Positions 7,597 to 15,693 of a stretch of 17,922 nt of DNA are shown in pieces. Location: the NCBI GenBank assembly GCA_964521105.1, contig CAZFPO010000053.1, positions 1-17,922 of the forward strand, read 5' to 3'. This stretch comes from JAQUGA01 sp964521105 (GTDB lineage Bacteria; Bacteroidota; Bacteroidia; Bacteroidales; WCHB1-69). How positions within the stretch are numbered: the stretch's first letter is position 1; each line of letters begins with the position of its first letter. The position numbers and the translations under genes are program-made. Below the pieces are notes generated by a model that was given only the letters and a program-made list of their open reading frames with translations, was not told the origin of the DNA and searched no databases.

Positions 7597-7681
7597 TACC
7601 CGGGGCGGGACTTGAACCCGCACGACCTTTAGGGTCAAAGGATTTTAAGTCCTTCGTGTCTACCAATTCCACCACCTGGGC
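7597..7681 (-). tRNA. tRNA-Leu(UAA)
   Basis: This is an 85-base class II tRNA. The anticodon stem AAGGA/TCCTT encloses loop CTTAAAA, giving anticodon UAA. A long variable arm (TTGACCCTAAAGGTCGT) and T arm GCGGG-TTCAAGT-CCCGC follow. The acceptor pairs GCCCAGG with CCCGGGT, which leaves an A5-C68 mismatch and a G1-U72 wobble. CCA is not encoded. It lies between the two glycine tRNAs. Confidence 0.93.
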
Positions 7682-7708
7682 ATCTATTATTTTTAAGAAC
7701 TTCCGATG

Positions 7709-7781
7709 AGCGAAAGACGAGACTCGAACTCGCGACCCTGACCTTGGCAAGGTCATGCTCTACCAACTGAGCTACTTTCGC
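7709..7781 (-). tRNA. tRNA-Gly(GCC)
   Basis: This is a complete 73-base cloverleaf. The acceptor is GCGAAAG/CTTTCGC (7 perfect pairs), the D loop contains AGTTGGTA, and the anticodon stem TGACC/GGTCA encloses loop TTGCCAA with anticodon GCC. The T arm is GCGAG-TTCGAGT-CTCGT and the discriminator is U. CCA is not encoded. It is the first gene of the Gly-Leu-Gly operon, directly downstream of a strong minus-strand promoter. Confidence 0.96.
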
Positions 7782-7795
7782 ATCATTTAGGATTG

Positions 7796-7825
7796 CAAAA
7801 GTAAAACAATTTATTTAATTAACAA
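7796..7825 (-). promoter_or_regulatory. Promoter of the tRNA operon
   Basis: On the minus strand, TACTTTTG (7803-7796) matches TAnnTTTG, and TTG (7825-7823) lies 19 bases upstream. The first tRNA begins 14 bases downstream. Confidence 0.75.
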
Positions 7826-7884
7826 GTATTTTTTGAAAAAAAACCATAATTTTTTTTTTTTAGTTTTTTAATGCAAACAAATAC

Positions 7885-7892
7885 TACTTTTG
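7885..7892 (+). promoter_or_regulatory. -7 element for the TonB-dependent receptor operon
   Basis: TACTTTTG matches TAnnTTTG and lies 40 bases before the ATG. There is no good TTG at the -33 distance (T-rich sequence instead), so an activator or an alternative sigma factor may be needed. Confidence 0.5.
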
Positions 7893-7932
7893 TATAATAT
7901 CCGTTATTTAAAAATTATTTTACATTTCATAC

Positions 7933-10272
7933 ATGAATAAACTGATAACTACAATTTTGTGTATAGTTACCCTAACAACTTATGCACAAAAACATACAAT
8001 AAGTGGCTATGTATACGAAAAAGGGAGTCGCGAATCTCTTGTAGGGGTAAATGTTTATAACCCCGATTTAAAAATTGGAACAACAACCAATGCTTATGGT
8101 TTTTATTCGTTAACAATAAATGCAAGCGACTCAATCGTTATTCGTTGGTCGTATGTTGGCTATAACACAGTAGAAAAGAAAATATCATTGAAGAATAATG
8201 TTGAGATGAATATTTTTTTAGACCCCTCACTCCTACTACAAGAAGTTGTAATAACAGGTGAAACGCAACGTAAAGTGAGTGAAGAAGTAAGAATGAGTGT
8301 AATTGAAATTAGTCCAAAAGATATAAAAGCGATTCCTGCCCTTTTAGGCGAAAAAGACGTTTTTAAAGCCTTACAATTAATGCCTGGTGTTCAAAAAGGG
8401 AACGAAGGATCAAGCGGAATTTACGTTAGAGGTGGCGGTCCCGACCAAAATTTAATTATTTTAGATGAAGCGATTGTGTATAATGCAAGTCATTTGTTTG
8501 GTTTCTTTTCGCTTTTTAATGGCGATGCATTAAAATCGATTGAGCTAACAAAAGGTGGTTTTCCTGCCCGATATGGAGGCCGTCTATCTTCGGTAGTTGA
8601 AATGACTATGAAAGATGGAAACAAACAAAAATTTGGTGGTGAAGCTGGGGTTGGCATAATTTCATCTCGCTTACTTTTAGAAGGACCTATTGTAAAAAAC
8701 AAATCTTCTTTTATTATTTCAGGTCGTAGAACCTATATCGACATTTTAATGCAGCCCTTTATAATGGCTCAAACTGGTGGGTCGAATGTGGGCTATTATT
8801 TTTACGACTTAAACGCAAAAGTGAATTATGATTTTGGCGATAAAAACAAATTATACCTGAGTGGATATTTTGGCAGGGATAAGTTTTATATGAACGAAAA
8901 AATTGATGAAACTTCACTTAAAGCAGGATTATATTGGCAAAATTCTACCGCTACTTTACGCTGGAACCACTTGTTTAATAATAAACTATTTTCAAATGCC
9001 TCGGTAATATTTAGCGATTATACTATGGATATTTATGCTAAGGAAAAATATTTTGGTGACTATTTTAGTTTAAATTACATTTCAGGAATTCAAGACTATT
9101 CAATAAAATACGATTTATACTACCATCCTTCAGCAAATCATTCTGTTAGAGGTGGTGTAACCAGTATTTATCATATTTTTACACCCGGTGCATTTGTTGT
9201 AAAAAACAGCGATCCAACCAACGATATAAATAAGTCAAAACGCGAAGATGGTGTTGAAACTTCTTTGTATTTAGAAGATGAAATTAAAGCTTTTAAAAAC
9301 AAAGTTCGACTTAATCCGGGAATTCGACTCACTTCATTTGTTGTAAAAGATAAAGCCTATTGGAGTCCAGAACCTCGTTTTTCTGGTAGCTACATGATTA
9401 AACCGGATCTTTCTGCAAAAGTTTCGTTCGCATCAATGTCCCAATTTTTACATCTGTTGAGTAATACGGGAGTAGGCTTACCAACCGATTTATGGGTTCC
9501 ATCAACTAAAAACATAAACCCTCAAAAATCATGGCAAGTTGCAGCTGGTATTGCTAAAGATTTTTTGAATCGAGATTTATCTTTAACAATTGAGGGATAT
9601 TACAAAAAATCCGACAATATTATTGGATATAAAGAAGGTGCAAGTTTTATTGGCATAGATGAACCCGACGAAACGTCAGAATTTAATTGGGAACAAAACA
9701 TCACTTCGGGTCAAGCTTGGTCGTACGGAGCTGAATTTTTATTCCGTAAAAATGCGGGTAAATTTACAGGTTGGATTGGTTACACCCTATCTTGGACTCA
9801 AATGCAATTTGATGAACTAAATTTTGGAAAAAAATTCTGGGCACGTTATGATAGAAGACATGATATTTCGGTAGTTGGTATTTATAATATCACCGATGAA
9901 TTCTCGGTTTCGGGAACGTGGGTCTACGGTACTGGAAATGCGGTAACATTACCTAAAGCATCATATAGCCCAGTTCCCTTCGACAACTCTAATATGGGAT
10001 ATAATTACTGGTATGTCAGCGATTACGGGGAGAAAAATAGCTTTCGTATGGCACCCTATCATCGTTTAGATATTGGATTTCAATTTCATCGAATAAAACC
10101 GAAATATGAAGAAACTTGGGAACTCGGATTTTATAATTTATACAATCGTCAAAATCCATTTTTTTACTATATAAGTAGTAATTACTACAATAATGGAACT
10201 TCCAAAACCGTGTTGAAACAAGCATCAATTTTTCCAATAATCCCATCGTTAAGTTGGTCAATTAAATTTTAA
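7933..10272 (+). CDS. TonB-dependent outer-membrane receptor with carboxypeptidase-like N-terminal domain
   Basis: This outer-membrane transporter is powered by TonB-ExbBD; its substrate is unknown. The 779 residues begin with a signal peptide (about 1-18, ending TTYAQ). A CarboxypepD_reg-like beta domain spans about 20-105 (ISGYVYEKGSRESLVGVNVYN, TTTNAYGFYSLTI). The plug domain spans about 125-230, with VFKALQLMPGVQKGNEGSSG, IYVRGGGPDQNLIILDEA and FPARYGGRLSSVVEMTMKDG. The remainder is the beta-barrel, ending in the outer-membrane signature WSIKF. It is shorter than SusC proteins (about 1000 residues), and its partner is a DUF4249 lipoprotein rather than SusD, only 5 bases downstream. A polysaccharide-utilisation role is therefore not implied; an iron, cofactor or peptide substrate is possible. 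Confidence 0.93.
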   Translation: MNKLITTILCIVTLTTYAQKHTISGYVYEKGSRESLVGVNVYNPDLKIGTTTNAYGFYSLTINASDSIVIRWSYVGYNTVEKKISLKNNVEMNIFLDPSLLLQEVVITGETQRKVSEEVRMSVIEISPKDIKAIPALLGEKDVFKALQLMPGVQKGNEGSSGIYVRGGGPDQNLIILDEAIVYNASHLFGFFSLFNGDALKSIELTKGGFPARYGGRLSSVVEMTMKDGNKQKFGGEAGVGIISSRLLLEGPIVKNKSSFIISGRRTYIDILMQPFIMAQTGGSNVGYYFYDLNAKVNYDFGDKNKLYLSGYFGRDKFYMNEKIDETSLKAGLYWQNSTATLRWNHLFNNKLFSNASVIFSDYTMDIYAKEKYFGDYFSLNYISGIQDYSIKYDLYYHPSANHSVRGGVTSIYHIFTPGAFVVKNSDPTNDINKSKREDGVETSLYLEDEIKAFKNKVRLNPGIRLTSFVVKDKAYWSPEPRFSGSYMIKPDLSAKVSFASMSQFLHLLSNTGVGLPTDLWVPSTKNINPQKSWQVAAGIAKDFLNRDLSLTIEGYYKKSDNIIGYKEGASFIGIDEPDETSEFNWEQNITSGQAWSYGAEFLFRKNAGKFTGWIGYTLSWTQMQFDELNFGKKFWARYDRRHDISVVGIYNITDEFSVSGTWVYGTGNAVTLPKASYSPVPFDNSNMGYNYWYVSDYGEKNSFRMAPYHRLDIGFQFHRIKPKYEETWELGFYNLYNRQNPFFYYISSNYYNNGTSKTVLKQASIFPIIPSLSWSIKF

Positions 10273-10277
10273 TTATC

Positions 10278-11123
10278 ATGAAAAGTAAAATATTATTTTT
10301 TTCAATCATCATTTTATTCAGTATAACATCTTGTGTTAAAGATATTTATGTTGAAACACCCAATAATGACCCTAAATTGGTTGTGAATTCGTACATTTCT
10401 CCAGAAAGCGATTCAATAAATGTTTGGGTTTCAAAATCAACCCCCCTTTATCACATTTACGATCAAAATAATGCTCAATTTATATCAAATGCTAGTGTTC
10501 AAATTTCTTCAGAAAATTCAGGTTGGGTTGATATTCCTTTTGATGCAAATAAAAACTTTTATTCAATACCCATTAATAATTTCCCAATTTCCAGTGGAAA
10601 AAAATATGCTATTAAAGTATCAGCAAATAGCTATAACACAGTTACTTCCGAAATAACAATTCCTACTTATGATAATATCAATTTCAGATACTACAAATTT
10701 GAAAATAAAGTAACTGAATGGGGCGACACTACCCAATTTATTACATATAAATTTAACGACCCAGCGGGTGTTAATAACTATTATGCTTTTAAAGCTGTTA
10801 TTTATCAATATGATGAAATAAACAACTACACAAACTACATCTCTCTTTATACGGAAAATAGCGATTGGATAATGTCTGATAAGGTTTTTGATGGTAAAGA
10901 AACGAGCATTACTTTTAGTGGATGGGGGCTACATTCTGGAGATTCTGTAAATATTTTAGTAATGCAAACCGATGATAATTTTTTTAAATTTCATTACAGT
11001 TTAAATAATTATTCGGGAGATAGTCCTTTTACAGAAGCTGTGCCTATTTATACTAATATTCAAAATGGTTTAGGAGTTTTTGCGGGTTATGCCTCTCGAA
11101 AATTTGTATTTGTAATTCCATAA
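10278..11123 (+). CDS. DUF4249 family lipoprotein
   Basis: This is a 281-residue lipoprotein. The type II signal peptide MKSKILFFSIIILFSITSC puts the lipidated Cys at position 19. The following residues, VKD, loosely resemble a Bacteroidetes surface-export signal. The body is beta-rich and begins PKLVVNSYISPESDSINVWVSKSTPL, the opening typical of DUF4249, in which an extracellular Ig-like domain precedes a second beta domain. It starts 5 bases after the receptor stop, so the two are co-transcribed. DUF4249 proteins are regularly found as partners of this receptor type and may act as a surface lid or substrate-binding component; that role is inferred. No clear terminator follows on this strand. 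Confidence 0.85.
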   Translation: MKSKILFFSIIILFSITSCVKDIYVETPNNDPKLVVNSYISPESDSINVWVSKSTPLYHIYDQNNAQFISNASVQISSENSGWVDIPFDANKNFYSIPINNFPISSGKKYAIKVSANSYNTVTSEITIPTYDNINFRYYKFENKVTEWGDTTQFITYKFNDPAGVNNYYAFKAVIYQYDEINNYTNYISLYTENSDWIMSDKVFDGKETSITFSGWGLHSGDSVNILVMQTDDNFFKFHYSLNNYSGDSPFTEAVPIYTNIQNGLGVFAGYASRKFVFVIP

Positions 11124-11284
11124 TAGCACTTCAAAAAACTTCTTTTTTGTCGTTAAATGCGAATTTTAAAATGCTCATTAATAGAAGTAAACTCCGTCTT
11201 TAAAATTCTTTTTGTCCCCAAAAATTAATTTCCAGCAACCCTGTTAAATTGGACAATAAACGCTTTTTTAAACACTACCAATAC

Positions 11285-11315
11285 AAAAAAAGAGGTTGAT
11301 TAGTTCAACCTCTTT
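11285..11315 (-). terminator. Terminator of the minus-strand thioredoxin-like gene
   Basis: A perfect 11-bp stem, AAAGAGGTTGA at 11289-11299 with TCAACCTCTTT at 11305-11315, closes a 5-base loop. On the minus strand it is followed by a T7 run, and it lies 25 bases after the stop codon of the minus-strand gene. It may also stop the convergent DUF4249 transcript. Confidence 0.85.
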
Positions 11316-11340
11316 CTAAATACATTATTTTAAGCAGCAA

Positions 11341-12810
11341 TTATTGCACCATCACTTTTCGTGTAGTTATGTAATCTCCTAATGATATTTTTAACATATA
11401 AATTCCACCTTGAAGATTTAGATTTGATATTTTTACATTGTGAGTACCTGGTTCAAAACTTCCTTTATTAATTGAAGAAATTAATTTTCCAGTAATGTCA
11501 TAAATTTCAAAGTTCAAATTAGATTTTGAAGTGGTAATAAAATCTACAAAAAACTCATTGTTTGTGATTGGATTTGGATACATATTGATATTTTGTTCCA
11601 CTAAATCCATATTATCGATTGAAGTTGGCAAGCAAAATGGAGCAGTTTTAGAAGAAGTAAATTCATTTCCTAATATTTTAACTAAAGTGTCGGTACCTTT
11701 AATTACATAAGCATATCCAATTGTTCCATTGTATGCCATTCCATCACCATAGGAATCAGTAATAATAAAATTATAACAAGTTTTTTCGGCACAAATATTA
11801 TGTGTATTGTTAGCTGATGAATAAGGTCCTGCTTCGGCGATAATAAAAGTAGGGTTAGCTTGTTCAACAATTTTCCATGAAACTTCACTTGGATATCCGT
11901 CAGTTTTAACTACAACTTTTAAAGTTTGTGGATCTGTAGCAATTTTAAATGAAGATGTGATAATATTATCAGTTGGTGTAGCATCAGTGCCACCATTGGG
12001 TTATATTATTTCATATTTAAATGTGTGTGAGCCACTAGCAATACTTGACACATCAATTTGAGGTATAGTAACATCAACTGCATCAAAGCGAGCTAATGTA
12101 CCCGACCATTGATATTCAGCAACTTGAACATCGTCAATTTTACAGATAATTTTTGCGGTAGTTAAATTTGAAGTACCTAAGTTTTGAATTTTAAGTTTTG
12201 GTATTAGGCTTCCACAAACTAAGTTTTTAGGAGTTTCTAAGCTAAAAACAGCAGCATTTATAGCTTCAGCAGGTATTGATGGACACAGCTGAACTGTTTT
12301 TTGTTTCAAAGTGTTTGCATTTGGTTGACCAACAGTGTATGCTTTTCGATTAGGACAAACTACATAAACTGTAGGAAAAGCAGAAATTTTATAATCACTA
12401 GTAACAGTAGTGTTGTTTGGCGAGATGGTAGGTAAAATTGGATACGGAGTATTTAAAGCCCAGTTGCCTTGTGTACCTGAAGTAGTTGTATAGTTAATTT
12501 GAGCTAAAGTTCCTTCATCGCCTTCGATAGCAAAAAGCATAATTTCATTTGTTCCTGGAGGACCCTAAGTTTCATAAGCTGTTTTAAAAGCATGTGTCTC
12601 ATGATAACTTTTACACGGATTACACCAAACTGCAAAAAAATCAAGTGCCACTGGTTTTAATGAATCGGTGTGGTTATACAAGCTAAATGTGTTTCCATTA
12701 ATATCTTGCATGGTGAAGTTTTTTGCATAACTGCCATTAGCTAACTGCCCAAATAATGTTGTTGAGCATAAACTCAACATCATAAATAAAAGGATAAAAT
12801 TTTTTTTCAT
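11341..12810 (-). pseudogene. Secreted thioredoxin-fold protein with T9SS type A sorting domain, interrupted by two in-frame stops
   Basis: Read from ATG 12810 to TAA 11341, this is one 490-codon frame broken only by TAG at 12567-12565 (codon 82) and TAA at 12003-12001 (codon 270). There is no frameshift, and the sequence between the stops still reads sensibly. The signal peptide is residues 1-22 (ending TTLFGQ). A TlpA/redoxin-like fold spans about 24-180. It has the redox motif WCNPCK (C63, C66) before the first stop and the cis-proline motif SAFPTVYVV (P146) after it. A CARDB-like beta domain covers about 200-268, followed by a DSYGDG-containing domain. The type A sorting domain starts at about 407 (NINMYPNP) and ends RKVMVQ. 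It was probably a secreted, surface-anchored thiol-redox or adhesin-like protein. It is either a recent pseudogene or carries two assembly errors. Confidence 0.85.
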
Positions 12811-12846
12811 AAGTTTTTTTTTAATTTCTAAAACGTTTTACATCTA

Positions 12847-12854
12847 CAAAGATA
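12847..12854 (-). promoter_or_regulatory. -7 element for the thioredoxin-like gene
   Basis: On the minus strand, TATCTTTG (12854-12847) matches TAnnTTTG about 37 bases before the ATG. A TTTG lies only 11 bases upstream, too close for a normal -33 element. The upstream sequence holds a 7-bp inverted repeat, TTATCAA at 12862-12868 and TTGATAA at 12873-12879, a possible operator. Confidence 0.45.
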
Positions 12855-12886
12855 AATATAATTATCAAATTGTTGATAAATTAAAA

Positions 12887-13552
12887 TTAATATTTAAAAG
12901 AAGGTTGAAATTTTTCTTTTTCTTTAATTTTTAAAATTGTCGAAATTTGATAAGTCAAATTAAGGCAAATAAAGCCAGTTAATTTATTTTTATAAGCAAT
13001 TAAAGGAGCATTGTATCCGACTTCAAGTGCAATATTTTTCCCTTTAACGTTTTTAAACACCCCGATATCAATAGCTCCTCCACCCGAAAAAACAAAAGCT
13101 TTTTGAGATGTATATAATGTGGAAGCGCCTAAACTTAATCTTATGTATGGGTAAATTTTGTTAAGTGAAAAATAATGCGAGAAAGTTAAATAGTATGTAT
13201 TAATCCAAAGGTGGTCATTTAAGATGGTGTTTTTTGATTTAAATCGCTGGGTAGATAATTTTAAACCCACCCAAAGCGAATCTATTAAAAACCAATTTTT
13301 AAACCATGGAGTTTCAGCACTACACGAGAACAATATGGCAGGTTTGTGAGTTTTTGTAACATCAAATCCGTAATAGAAACTGGAATTATGCACATCTTGT
13401 CTAACACCACCAGCTGGAATACCAATTCCCAGGGAAGGACTAATATGTATAGAAATATTTTTAAATGTAGAATTTTCTTGACAAAATGAAAATTTACCAA
13501 TGCAAAAAAAATGAATTATTAATATTAGAGTAAATAATCTATGCTTATTCAT
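12887..13552 (-). CDS. Small outer-membrane beta-barrel protein, hypothetical
   Basis: This is a 221-residue protein with a signal peptide (residues 1-24, ending GKFSFCQ). Alternating hydrophobic and polar stretches are typical of an eight- to ten-strand outer-membrane barrel, for example ISIHISPSLGIGIPAGGV, PYIRLSLGASTLY and IALEVGYNAPLIAY. It has a short charged tail (KIKEKEKFQPSFKY) instead of the usual terminal aromatic strand end. It has its own promoter and a separate -7 element precedes the next gene, so it is probably transcribed alone. No specific family was recognised; an OmpW/PorT-like barrel fold is plausible but not shown. Confidence 0.75.
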   Translation of the reverse strand: MNKHRLFTLILIIHFFCIGKFSFCQENSTFKNISIHISPSLGIGIPAGGVRQDVHNSSFYYGFDVTKTHKPAILFSCSAETPWFKNWFLIDSLWVGLKLSTQRFKSKNTILNDHLWINTYYLTFSHYFSLNKIYPYIRLSLGASTLYTSQKAFVFSGGGAIDIGVFKNVKGKNIALEVGYNAPLIAYKNKLTGFICLNLTYQISTILKIKEKEKFQPSFKY

Positions 13553-13565
13553 TACAAACTTTTCT

Positions 13566-13596
13566 CAAAGATAATCTAATAAAAATTTAATGTCAA
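13566..13596 (-). promoter_or_regulatory. Promoter of the small barrel gene
   Basis: On the minus strand, TATCTTTG (13573-13566) matches TAnnTTTG, and TTG (13596-13594) lies 20 bases upstream. The ATG is 13 bases downstream of the -7 element, implying a very short leader. Confidence 0.65.
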
Positions 13597-13603
13597 TAGT
13601 ATT

Positions 13604-15691
13604 TTAAAATTTTAATCGTAATTGCACCTTAATATCGGTTTTAGTATTTCCATTTATTTCTTCTAATCCACTAGATATTATGTCTCTATCAGCATACCAT
13701 GTTTGAGCAATGCGAAACCACAAATCTAAATTTTTCATGACTGAATACTTTAGCACAACATAAGCTCTGGTTCCTTTGTAATAATAAGCCGGAATGGAAA
13801 ATGCGTAGAGCACATCACTTTCATAAGCATAAATCCTTTCATCATACGTATCGGTATTAAAAATTGCGTAACGAGCCGAAATATTTAAAGGGATTTTTGA
13901 AAAATTATACGATGCATCTTGATACATCATAAATCCCATTTTAGTGGATAATGAAGCCGTTTGATAACTCGACCATTCAACACGATTTTTAACAGTTAAG
14001 TTTTTGAGTAATCTGTGAGAAAAATGAATTCTGAAATTTTGTTTTTCTTCATTATAAACTCGATTTAGATAAGTGTCGTTGGAAGAATTTATGGATTTAA
14101 TTTTTTCCTTATATCTTACATAAATTGAGGTATATCTAGATGGCGTATAGTTTAATTGAACGAAATATTCACCTCCGTTTGAAGGGGCATCCACTCGGTA
14201 TCTAAGCCACTCAAAAGAAAACAGGTCGATATACGAATCTATCGTTAATTTTGAATGTAAAATTACATTTAAACCTAAGTACAACCCTTGTTCATTTGCA
14301 TTCCGTGAGTTTTCACCAAATGCAATCGAATGCAAATTTTGAAAATCGCGTGCATAATAACGATGAAGAACAGAAAAAGAGACCAACGGATCAAGTTGAA
14401 TATCCATCCCATTTACCATTCCCCAGCCACCATTCATACTCAAGGAAGCTTCGCCATAAAAACCAATCTTTTTAACGTATGTTTCGTAATCAAAACCAAA
14501 ATTTTGGTTTTTTTGTCCTACAAAATCATATTTATTATAAAAACTCAAATCTTTTAAATAGCTTCGTTCAAAATTAGATTCGCTGAAAGTCAATCCAAAT
14601 TTTGAAAATTCAGTTTTAAATGTTAAATGACCTCCAAATAATTGCTCCCATGTAGTATTTTTTCCATTTAATTCGCTGGGTGTACGATGAAAACCTGTTT
14701 CTTGTAGAGTTGTAATATAATATTCTTCGGAATCTAGCGAATCAATATTTGCATCAAGTTGATTTTTAGAATAAAACAAACTTAGTTCCCAATTTTTTAA
14801 ACGTAAAGTAGTTGCAATACCTCTCATAAAATTATTTTCATCAGCTGATGTGTATGGTCGAATTCCTTGAGCTCTTTTTTTGATAGATGTTACCGAAGAT
14901 GATTTACCATAACCCAATCCAGTCCACAAGGTTAATCCTTGACCAAATTGCAAATGGTAATCTCCAATAGCCAAAGCTTTTACAACTCCAAAATCTTTAA
15001 AAAAAAGATGTGCCGAATAAAAATCGAAACCATTTTTTTGAGTTCCTTTAAAAAACTCCTCCCCTGCATCTTTTTCACCCGTAATTCCAAAACGTATTTT
15101 ATTTTGGTAATTAAACGCATATTTTACATAATATTTTTGTGGTGATCCTAAATATCTCGAATTTGGTTTAACTTGCAATAATGAATCTGAAGCAAAGCTA
15201 TATCCAGTTTGTTCTTCAAGCACTTGTTGATATCTTAAAAACAATTGATTTCGTCCATATTTAAATACATTTTTTAAATTAATTTTATACGGATTATTAG
15301 TAGACTGAATGGTAACGTATGGTAGCAACTTAAAAATGGTTTGTTTATCAAATCCTTTAATGGAGTTCAATTCATACAACGAAACTAATTCTCCACTAAC
15401 AGAAATATATGCTTTAAGCTGATAAACTTGAAAATCGCTTAATCCAAAAACTCTTTTTAGCACCTCGTAATCAGGTGAATTAAGATTCATTGGATTTTGC
15501 AAATAATACTGAAATTCCTCAACATATTCAGTAAAATCAACTTCTGCATCTAGCGATTCTGAAACATTTTCAATCATAGTTTCTACAGTATTGTCGGTTT
15601 GAACTGTATCTATCTCTTGAGAATAAACAGAAATGCTACTTGCAAAAAACAGGATGGTAATAAATATTCTATTGAAGCATGTTTTTTTCAT
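13604..15691 (-). CDS. Outer-membrane barrel protein with N-terminal helix-hairpin-helix domain
   Basis: This is a 695-residue protein with a signal peptide (residues 1-25, ending SVYSQ). An acidic stretch (28-60) follows. Residues about 68-127 form a ComEA-like helix-hairpin-helix pair: MNLNSPDYEVLKRVFGLSDFQVYQLKAY, then LVSLYELNSIKGFDKQTIFKLLPYV. The remaining roughly 560 residues are an outer-membrane beta-barrel with many aromatic, alternating strands, ending in the barrel signature VQLRLKF. Helix-hairpin-helix motifs usually bind DNA without sequence preference. In ComEA they act in DNA uptake, but in this Bacteroidetes barrel family the role is not established. The ATG lies 2 bases after the stop of the upstream PorV/PorQ-like gene, so the two are translationally coupled. 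Confidence 0.85.
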   Translation of the reverse strand: MKKTCFNRIFITILFFASSISVYSQEIDTVQTDNTVETMIENVSESLDAEVDFTEYVEEFQYYLQNPMNLNSPDYEVLKRVFGLSDFQVYQLKAYISVSGELVSLYELNSIKGFDKQTIFKLLPYVTIQSTNNPYKINLKNVFKYGRNQLFLRYQQVLEEQTGYSFASDSLLQVKPNSRYLGSPQKYYVKYAFNYQNKIRFGITGEKDAGEEFFKGTQKNGFDFYSAHLFFKDFGVVKALAIGDYHLQFGQGLTLWTGLGYGKSSSVTSIKKRAQGIRPYTSADENNFMRGIATTLRLKNWELSLFYSKNQLDANIDSLDSEEYYITTLQETGFHRTPSELNGKNTTWEQLFGGHLTFKTEFSKFGLTFSESNFERSYLKDLSFYNKYDFVGQKNQNFGFDYETYVKKIGFYGEASLSMNGGWGMVNGMDIQLDPLVSFSVLHRYYARDFQNLHSIAFGENSRNANEQGLYLGLNVILHSKLTIDSYIDLFSFEWLRYRVDAPSNGGEYFVQLNYTPSRYTSIYVRYKEKIKSINSSNDTYLNRVYNEEKQNFRIHFSHRLLKNLTVKNRVEWSSYQTASLSTKMGFMMYQDASYNFSKIPLNISARYAIFNTDTYDERIYAYESDVLYAFSIPAYYYKGTRAYVVLKYSVMKNLDLWFRIAQTWYADRDIISSGLEEINGNTKTDIKVQLRLKF

Positions 15692-15693
15692 TA

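Noticed and set aside
7361..7756. A 131-codon minus-strand open frame across the tRNA genes and gap
   Set aside because: It is a translation through tRNA-Leu, tRNA-Gly and 100 N. Peptides such as VVELVDT and VAQLVEH are the usual false products of tRNA genes.
11161..11208. Inverted repeat GAATTTTAAA / TTTAAAATTC in the intergenic region
   Set aside because: The arms are almost pure A+T with a 28-base spacer, so they are likely to arise by chance in this composition.
11341..12810. Stop-codon recoding to explain the internal TAG and TAA
   Set aside because: Other genes here end with TAA, and the PorV/PorQ-like gene ends with TAG right after its barrel signature. Both codons therefore work as normal stops.
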